Assembly (NCBI GenBank): GCA_034433305.1
Contig: DAOUAM010000073.1
Coordinates: 1 to 11,883, forward strand
Direction: 5' to 3'
Source of the DNA: DAOUAM01 sp034433305
Lineage (GTDB): Bacteria > Chloroflexota > Dehalococcoidia > Lucifugimonadales > DAOUAM01
DNA: 11,883 bases
The position numbers and the translations under genes were made by a program. The notes beneath the pieces were generated by a model that saw nothing but the letters and a program-made list of their open reading frames with translations, was not told the origin of the DNA and made no database searches. This document shows positions 7,428 through 11,883 of this stretch, piece after piece (within the stretch, counting starts at the first letter, position 1; each line of letters begins with the position of its first letter).

Positions 7428-7456
7428 ATAATAGAACAAATGTACTGCGATGTCAA
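7428..7456 (-). promoter_or_regulatory. Near-consensus sigma-70 promoter of the tail operon
   Basis: On the minus strand, a perfect -35 TTGACA (7451-7456) lies exactly 17 bp from the -10 TATTAT (7428-7433, 5 of 6 matches). Predicted transcription begins near 7421 and runs leftward into the tail-tube-like gene. The AT-rich promoter stands out against the GC-rich background. No separate operator dyad is obvious apart from the hairpin just downstream. Confidence 0.75.
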
Positions 7457-7500
7457 GAGGGCAGCCCGTCCCTCTGGCCCTGGCCTCCGGGGCGCAGGCC

Positions 7501-8097
7501 CTACCAGATGAAGATGGCCACGGAAGCAGCAAGCAACGCCCCCATGACGCCATTGAAGACGCGCAGGGCGCGCTCCGACCGCAGGAAGCGCTGCAGGACG
7601 GCGCCAAAGGCCAGCCAGGGAAGGCAGCTCGGCAGGGACGCCAGCGCGAAAGTCAGCCCGAAGGCGACGGACTGGCCCAGGGCGCTGCCTGACCCCTGGT
7701 CCAGGAATGTCGCCGCCGCGCTGGCGCAGACCAGCCACGCCTTGGGATTGGTCCACTGGAAGGCCGCCATACCGAGGAAACCGATGGGCTTGCCGCCCGA
7801 GGCGGCGCCGGCCCGGCCGGCGGTGGCCGTCTTCCAGGCGAGCCAGGCCAGGACCGCGACTCCAGCCCATTTGACCCCCGTCAGGATGACCGGGTTGGCG
7901 AGGACCACGGCGCCCAGGCCGAAGGTTACGACGAACATCAGCAGCCCCATGCCACAGGCGACCCCGAACAGGGCGGGCAGGCCGCGCAGCACGCCCACGT
8001 TCGCCCCGGTGGCCGTAAGCAGGGCGTTGCTTGGCCCCGGCGTGCCGGCCGCGGTGACCGAGAAGACGAGGAAGGCGACAGCCTGCTCCGGCGTCAT
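7501..8097 (-). CDS. LysE/RhtB family exporter
   Basis: The product is 198 aa, the usual size of this family of inner-membrane amino-acid and small-metabolite exporters. Five to six hydrophobic segments lie at about residues 4-18, 39-66, 71-90, 105-130, 142-168 and 178-198. Family motifs are TPGPSN (19-24) and QWTNPKAW (114-121). The ATG at 8097 follows GGAGG at 6-nt spacing. The gene is divergent from an AraC-type regulator with only 36 bp between starts. In the established pattern for such pairs, the regulator controls the exporter in response to the exported compound or an analogue. Which substrate is exported (a basic or neutral amino acid, homoserine lactone or other) cannot be read from the sequence. 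No clear promoter for it was found; it must lie within the 5' part of the regulator gene. Confidence 0.9.
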   Translation of the reverse strand: MTPEQAVAFLVFSVTAAGTPGPSNALLTATGANVGVLRGLPALFGVACGMGLLMFVVTFGLGAVVLANPVILTGVKWAGVAVLAWLAWKTATAGRAGAASGGKPIGFLGMAAFQWTNPKAWLVCASAAATFLDQGSGSALGQSVAFGLTFALASLPSCLPWLAFGAVLQRFLRSERALRVFNGVMGALLAASVAIFIW

Positions 8098-8098
8098 G

Positions 8099-8127
8099 TT
8101 GACCCTCCGTCGCGCGAAAGCTAGACT
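8099..8127 (+). promoter_or_regulatory. Promoter for leaderless AraC-type regulator mRNA
   Basis: TTGACC (-35, 5 of 6) at 8099-8104 is separated by exactly 17 bp from TAGACT (-10) at 8122-8127. Only 6 nt separate the -10 box from the ATG at 8134, so transcription should begin at or next to the start codon. This agrees with the lack of any Shine-Dalgarno site before that gene. The -35 region coincides on the opposite strand with the lysE ribosome-binding region. Confidence 0.65.
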
Positions 8128-8133
8128 TGCTGC

Positions 8134-8991
8134 ATGGTATTCATGCTAAGTCGGCCAGGCGGCGAGGGTCTTGAACGTTCTTGCGGCGCGGGCGACTGGA
8201 TACGCAGTCGCGGGCCTGTGGAGGGTGTCGAACTGCTGCGGGCCTGGTTCAGCGGGCGCGCCTTCGCCAGGCACCGGCATGATACCTATGCCATTGGAGT
8301 GACCGAGGCCGGCGTCCAGGAGTTCAATTACCGTGGCAGAGTGGAGAGCAGCCTGCCGGGCCAGGTCGTCGTGCTCCACCCCGACGAGGCGCACGATGGC
8401 CGGGCTGGAGCGGAGGGCGGGTTCGGCTACCGTATCATCTACGTCGAGCCGGCCCGCATCGCCGCCGCTGTGGGCGCGATAAGGGGCCGCCCGGCGCCGC
8501 TGCCCTTCGTGCGCGAGCCTGTCTCGCACAGCCCGACACTGGCGCGCGCCGTCGCGGCGGCGTTCTGTTTACCGCTGGAGCCACTGGCGCTGGACGCACT
8601 GGTCCTCCGGCTGTCGGAGGGCCTGCTGGAAGGGAGCGCGGGCCTGCCCGCCGGCGCGCCGCGCCGTCTCGACCACGCGGCCCTTGCTCGCGCCCGCGAG
8701 TTCCTGGACAGCCAGCGCGCCATCGTGCGGTCGGCCGAGCTGGAAGCGGTCACGGGACTGAGCCGCTACGAGGTCGCCCGCCAGTTCCGGGTGCTATATG
8801 GGACAAGCCCCTACCGCTATTCGCTCCTGCGCCGCCTGGACTTCGCGCGGGAGCAGGTGCGCGGCGGGACACCACTGGTGGAGGCGGCGCTGATGGCGGG
8901 CTTCGCCGACCAGGCGCACTTCACCCGCATGTTCAGGTCGGCCTTCGGGATTACGCCGGGGCGCTACGCCAGGCTGCACAGGGCGGGGTAG
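8134..8991 (+). CDS. AraC family transcriptional regulator
   Basis: The product is 285 aa. Residues about 38-105 form a cupin-type AraC ligand-binding domain (ARHRHDTYAIGVTEAG; GQVVVLHPDEAHDG) with conserved His47, His49, His82 and His87. Residues about 185-283 form the double helix-turn-helix DNA-binding domain. Its first helix pair is at 200-220 (ELEAVTGLSRYEVARQF). The second ends in the family signature (AGFADQAHFTRMFRSAFGIT, then PGRY). It probably controls the divergent LysE-type exporter gene. The ATG at 8134 fits a leaderless mRNA; an alternative ATG at 8143 would drop three residues. The ligand is unknown. Confidence 0.92.
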   Translation: MVFMLSRPGGEGLERSCGAGDWIRSRGPVEGVELLRAWFSGRAFARHRHDTYAIGVTEAGVQEFNYRGRVESSLPGQVVVLHPDEAHDGRAGAEGGFGYRIIYVEPARIAAAVGAIRGRPAPLPFVREPVSHSPTLARAVAAAFCLPLEPLALDALVLRLSEGLLEGSAGLPAGAPRRLDHAALARAREFLDSQRAIVRSAELEAVTGLSRYEVARQFRVLYGTSPYRYSLLRRLDFAREQVRGGTPLVEAALMAGFADQAHFTRMFRSAFGITPGRYARLHRAG

Positions 8992-9105
8992 CCTGTCAGG
9001 TCAGGAGCTATTCTCGCCTCATCGGGCACCAGGGAGGACAGGCTTCAGAAAACAGCAATATGAGCAGGGGCAGGTCTCTTAAAACCGCGCGCTGCCTTCT
9101 GGCGT

Positions 9106-9111
9106 TATACT
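9106..9111 (+). promoter_or_regulatory. Possible -10 box upstream of sulfatase gene
   Basis: TATACT at 9106-9111 is a good -10 hexamer 73 bp before the sulfatase ATG, within the 192-bp gap after the AraC-type gene. No acceptable -35 sequence sits 16-18 bp upstream, so it may need an activator or be fortuitous. An 8-bp inverted pair (AGCCTGTC at 8990-8997, GACAGGCT at 9037-9044) spans the end of the AraC-type gene, but its 39-nt loop is too wide for a normal terminator. Confidence 0.3.
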
Positions 9112-9183
9112 GAAGGAATTCGCGGCGCATTGACGCTCATGCTGCCTGCAACTTCAACCCTGTCCTGTGTCTGGGGGCCGCCC

Positions 9184-10992
9184 ATGCTGACAAGCTGCCG
9201 GACTGTCCTGGTCGTGGCGCTGCTGGCCATTGTGCTGGCGGCCTGCCTGCGCACGCCCGCGCCGGCTATCCTGGCGCCGACGGCCACGCCGACGCCCGCC
9301 GTCCCGCCGGAGGCCAGCCCCACCCCATCGGTCATCCCTCGCCCTGCCCCCACGCCCACCGTCACGCCTGTGCCAACGCCCACCCTCACGCCGACTCCCG
9401 CGCCGTCGCCGACCCCCACGCCCGTGTCCATCAGGATAGGCAAGGTCAGGAACTTCGTCATATTCATCACCGACGACCAGCGCTGGGATACCCTCTGGGC
9501 CATGCCCATCCTCCAGGAGAAGCTGGTCAAGCGGGGCGTCACCTTCGCCAATGCCTTCGCCACCACGCCCCTGTGCTGCCCCTACCGGGCCAGCCTCCTC
9601 AGCGGCGGCTTCTATCCCCACAACACCGGCGTTCTCCATAACAGGGCGCCCAACGGCGGCGTCACCCGCTTCAACGACACCAGCACCCTGGCCACCATGC
9701 TCCAGAAGGCGGGCTACCGCACCGCCCTCGTCGGCAAGTACCTCAACGGCTACCAGGACATCTATCCCTACGTCCCGCCCGGCTTGACCTTCTGGGCTGG
9801 CAACGACAACACCCACGACTGGTGGAGCTACGACGTGGTGCAGGGCTCCAGCGGCCAGGAGGCCTCCTGGGGCACTATCGTGCACAGCACCCGGTACATC
9901 ACCGACTTCCAGCGCGACCAGGCGCTGGCCTTCCTGGACAACGTCGGCGACGCGCCTTTCTTCCTGTACTTCAGCACCAATGCCCCCCATGGCCCGGCCA
10001 CTCCCGCCCCCGGCGACGAGGGCCTCTTCGCCGACTTCTCCCCCGAGGACTACGTGTCGCGGGAGGAGGGCCTGGCCGACAAGCCCCGCTGGGTACGGGA
10101 GCACGCCAGGCAAGATGCCCAGCACCCGGACTTCATACGCCACCAGTTCCAGTCCCTCCAGGCGGTGGACAGGGCCATCGGGGCCATCGTGGACAGGCTG
10201 GAGGCGCAGGGCAAGCTGGACGAGACGCTCCTGGTCTTCACCTCCGACAACGGCCTTATGTGGGGAGCGCACGGCCTGGACGGCAAGGGCCAGCCCTACG
10301 AGGAGTCTATCCACGTCCCGCTGGTCATCGTCGCGCCCGGCATTCTTCCACGCCAGGAGGAGCGCCTGGTCGTCCCCAACCTGGACATCGGGCCGACTGT
10401 CCTGGAGCTGGCGGGTATTCGGGCTGGCACCGATGGCCTCAGCCTGGTCCCGCTGCTGGAACGCAGGTACGACCCCTGGCGCCAGTACATCCTCATCGAG
10501 AACTTCGTGGAGGGCGCCCTGGACTATGGCCCCCAGTGGGCCGGCCTGCGCACCCGCCGCTGGAAGTACGTGGAGTACTTCACTGGCGAGCGAGAGCTCT
10601 ATGACCTGCGTGAAGACCCCAGGGAGCTGCGTAACCTCCACGACGATGAGCGCTTCCAGGGGATGATGGCTGACTTCTCCAGCGCCCTCCAGCGGCTCAA
10701 GGGCCTGGACATGTTCATCGAGGCGCCGCCACGGGGGACGGTCGGCCAGCCCTACAGGTACCATCTCCTGGCCTGGGGCGGCGGCGGGGCCTACGCCTGG
10801 AGGCTGGTGGAGGGCAAGCTGCCCGACGGCCTCGCGCTGGATGCAGCGTCTGGCCTCATCTCCGGCGTGCCCCTGGAAGAGGGGAAGTACACTTTCAGCG
10901 TCCGTGTCGAAGGGCAGGCGCTGGCGGCCCAAGCCCACGTCCCCCAGTCGTACACCGGCGAGTTTACCATTATCATAGATGCTGCCCCCTAG
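9184..10992 (+). CDS. Lipoprotein sulfatase with C-terminal putative Ig domain
   Basis: The product is 602 aa and hydrolyses sulfate esters, probably from a sulfated glycan, at the outside of the cell. Residues 1-21 are a lipoprotein signal peptide with lipobox LAAC (Cys21). Residues about 24-81 are a Pro/Thr tether (repeated TPTP), then a type I sulfatase domain (about 86-510). Visible active-site elements are Asp97/Asp98 (FITDDQ), the formylglycine motif CCPYR with Cys131 as the modified residue, Lys185 (GKYLNGY), His269 (NAPHG) and Asp355-Asn356 (FTSDNG). The pattern LCCPxRASLLSG...YPHN resembles N-acetylglucosamine-6-sulfatase-type enzymes. Tyr replaces the usual Ser/Ala/Thr in C-x-P-[STA]-R. 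Residues about 514-600 form a He_PIG-type Ig domain like those in the FG-GAP protein. The ATG at 9184 is chosen because it gives a proper signal peptide. A formylglycine-generating enzyme is required and is not in the window. Confidence 0.93.
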   Translation: MLTSCRTVLVVALLAIVLAACLRTPAPAILAPTATPTPAVPPEASPTPSVIPRPAPTPTVTPVPTPTLTPTPAPSPTPTPVSIRIGKVRNFVIFITDDQRWDTLWAMPILQEKLVKRGVTFANAFATTPLCCPYRASLLSGGFYPHNTGVLHNRAPNGGVTRFNDTSTLATMLQKAGYRTALVGKYLNGYQDIYPYVPPGLTFWAGNDNTHDWWSYDVVQGSSGQEASWGTIVHSTRYITDFQRDQALAFLDNVGDAPFFLYFSTNAPHGPATPAPGDEGLFADFSPEDYVSREEGLADKPRWVREHARQDAQHPDFIRHQFQSLQAVDRAIGAIVDRLEAQGKLDETLLVFTSDNGLMWGAHGLDGKGQPYEESIHVPLVIVAPGILPRQEERLVVPNLDIGPTVLELAGIRAGTDGLSLVPLLERRYDPWRQYILIENFVEGALDYGPQWAGLRTRRWKYVEYFTGERELYDLREDPRELRNLHDDERFQGMMADFSSALQRLKGLDMFIEAPPRGTVGQPYRYHLLAWGGGGAYAWRLVEGKLPDGLALDAASGLISGVPLEEGKYTFSVRVEGQALAAQAHVPQSYTGEFTIIIDAAP

Positions 10993-11139
10993 TAGTGCGT
11001 CAAATAGTTTTGATGAAGGGCTTCACCCTCATCCCAACCTTCTCCCGTCAAGGGAGAAGGAGTATTTCCTCTCCCTTGACGGGAGAGGACTGAGGTGAGG
11101 GGGAAACGCTCCATCAAATTCAAGTTGACACAGCGCTAG
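10989..11139. mobile_element. MITE-like element with about 28-bp terminal inverted repeats
   Basis: The left end CTAGTAGTGCGTCAA (10989-11003) matches the inverted right end (11125-11139) at 11 of 15 positions. The similarity continues through TTTGATG at the left and CATCAAA at the right with one indel. Inside are two hairpins that are inverted copies of each other: CCTTCTCCC/GGGAGAAGG (11038-11060) and CCTCTCCC/GGGAGAGG (11068-11088). There is no open frame for a transposase, so it is non-autonomous. Ends of the form TA-G..GTGTCAA with flanking TA recall IS630/Tc1-type elements, an inference. The left end overlaps the sulfatase stop codon (TAG, 10990-10992); the right end lies 25 bp before the nfi start. 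Confidence 0.75.
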
Positions 11140-11164
11140 CCACCATAAGGCGAGGTACCGAGAC

Positions 11165-11883
11165 TTGGAGTTCCTACGCCTGCACCCCTGGGACGTGCCC
11201 CTGCAGGAGGCCGCAGCCATCCAGCAGCGCCTGGCCTCCATGGTCTCCAGCGCCAGCGCCATACCCGACCAGCCCACGCTGGTGGCCGGCGCCGACCTGT
11301 CGCCCCCCGACGCCCAGGGCCTGGTCTGGGCCGGCGTCGTCGTGCTACGCCTGCCCGAGCTCCAGGTGGTGGAGGTCAGGCGGGCCGGCGCCATGCCGCC
11401 CTTCCCCTACGTGCCGGGCTTTCTGTCCTTCCGCGAGTCGCCCGTGCTGGTGCAGGCCTTCGAGCGGCTGACCCTGTCCCCCGACTTCATCCTGGTGGAC
11501 GGCCAGGGCATCGCCCACCCCAGGCGGCTGGGCATTGCAAGCCACCTGGGCGTCCTGGCCGACATGCCCACCATCGGCTGCGCCAAGTCCATCCTGGTGG
11601 GCAAGCATGGGCCGCTGGCGGAGCAAAAAGGGGCCTGGACGCCCCTGCTGCACCGGGGCGAGACCGTCGGTGCCGCCCTCCGCACCAGGGACGGCACGAC
11701 TCCCATTTACGTCTCCATCGGCCACAAGGTGGACCTGGAGACGGCCATCCGCTGGGTGCTGGCCTGCTGCACCCGCTACCGTCTGCCCGAGCCTACGCGC
11801 CTGGCCCACCAGGCCGCCGCTGGCCGCATCCCCGAGCGCAGCCCCGGCCAGCCAGGGCAGGGGAGCCAGCCGGCGCTGCCTCT
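11165..11883 (+). CDS. nfi: Endonuclease V (deoxyinosine 3' endonuclease), 3' end beyond window
   Basis: At least 239 aa, no stop before the window edge. It repairs deaminated bases by cutting the second phosphodiester 3' of inosine. Catalytic residues are all present: Asp44 (VAGADLS), Tyr82 and Glu91 (PYVPGFLSFRE), Asp112 and His118 (VDGQGIAHPRRLG), and Lys141 (CAKS). The C-terminal RLPEPTRLAH block (206-215) is also typical, so nearly the whole conserved domain is present. No ATG suits the N-terminus; the first ATG, at 11240, would delete 25 residues. The TTG at 11165 gives MEFLRLHPWD, which aligns without gaps to the remembered start of Thermotoga maritima EndoV (MDYRQLHRWD), and a GCGAGG site lies 9 nt upstream. 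Ends rich in Gly/Pro/Gln after residue 222 look like a short disordered tail. Confidence 0.95.
   Translation, partial: MEFLRLHPWDVPLQEAAAIQQRLASMVSSASAIPDQPTLVAGADLSPPDAQGLVWAGVVVLRLPELQVVEVRRAGAMPPFPYVPGFLSFRESPVLVQAFERLTLSPDFILVDGQGIAHPRRLGIASHLGVLADMPTIGCAKSILVGKHGPLAEQKGAWTPLLHRGETVGAALRTRDGTTPIYVSIGHKVDLETAIRWVLACCTRYRLPEPTRLAHQAAAGRIPERSPGQPGQGSQPALP

Larger units (their letters stand above)
3571..7456 (-). other. Tail-type operon, prophage remnant or domesticated tail device
   Basis: Five minus-strand genes lie between a strong promoter (7428-7456) and a weak terminator-like hairpin (3508-3527). They encode tail-tube-like, chaperone-like, 77-aa unknown, tail hub and holin-like proteins, in the usual gene order of a siphophage-type tail module. 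Intact reading frames and good Shine-Dalgarno sites in front of all five argue against simple decay. No head, packaging, integration, sheath or tape-measure gene occurs in the window, and ordinary chromosomal genes flank both sides. The structural calls rest on sequence style and order, not on a database match. Confidence 0.55.

Noticed and set aside
9253..9426. Tandem DNA minisatellite
   Set aside because: The periodic ACGCCCACC-like DNA simply encodes the Thr/Pro tether of the lipoprotein and is not a regular-length DNA repeat.
9154..10938. 594-aa minus-strand open frame opposite the sulfatase
   Set aside because: Antisense shadow: low-complexity Gly/Arg/Val/Gln sequence, no motif, while the plus strand carries a full sulfatase active site.
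11125..11153. Outward promoter from the right end of the MITE (TTGACA at 11125-11130)
   Set aside because: The -35 is perfect but no -10 lies at 16-18 bp; the nearest TATAAT-like sequence (CATAAG) is only 13 bp away.

Overview
The window is uniformly GC-rich bacterial DNA. It has long G/C-ending codon runs, near-consensus Shine-Dalgarno sites in front of most genes, sigma-70-type promoters and several hairpin-rich intergenic repeats. Protein style and repeats (FG-GAP/Ig secreted proteins, a TPTP-tethered lipoprotein sulfatase, 'GTAGGGGC...GCCCCTAC'-type repeats) suggest an environmental Chloroflexota-like genome. That is an impression from pattern memory, not a proven assignment. No rRNA, tRNA, CRISPR array or complete insertion sequence was seen.

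Left part (44-3780, minus strand). A large secreted protein has seven FG-GAP/VCBS repeats followed by seven Ig/FN3/PKD-type modules. It appears to have its own promoter about 200 bp upstream. To the right lies a small holin-like membrane protein.

Middle (3571-7456, minus strand). A self-contained operon of phage-tail type. A near-consensus promoter (TTGACA-17-TATTAT) is followed at once by a 14-bp hairpin. Then come a tail-tube-like protein, a tail-assembly-chaperone-like protein, a 77-aa unknown, a 655-aa tail hub/minor tail protein with an apparently inserted jelly-roll domain, and the holin-like protein. No capsid, portal, terminase, integrase, sheath or tape-measure gene is visible. The interval where a tape measure would be expected holds a palindromic repeat. 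It is either a decayed prophage tail module or a domesticated minimal tail device, and is the best candidate here for something undescribed.

Right part (7501-11883). A divergent pair comprises a LysE/RhtB-type exporter (minus) and an AraC-family regulator (plus). They share a 36-bp intergenic region with a promoter that predicts a leaderless regulator mRNA. Next on the plus strand are a lipoprotein sulfatase with a C-terminal putative Ig domain and, after a 150-bp MITE-like element abutting its stop codon, an endonuclease V gene that starts with TTG and runs off the right edge. These housekeeping and surface genes show no functional link to the tail operon beyond proximity.
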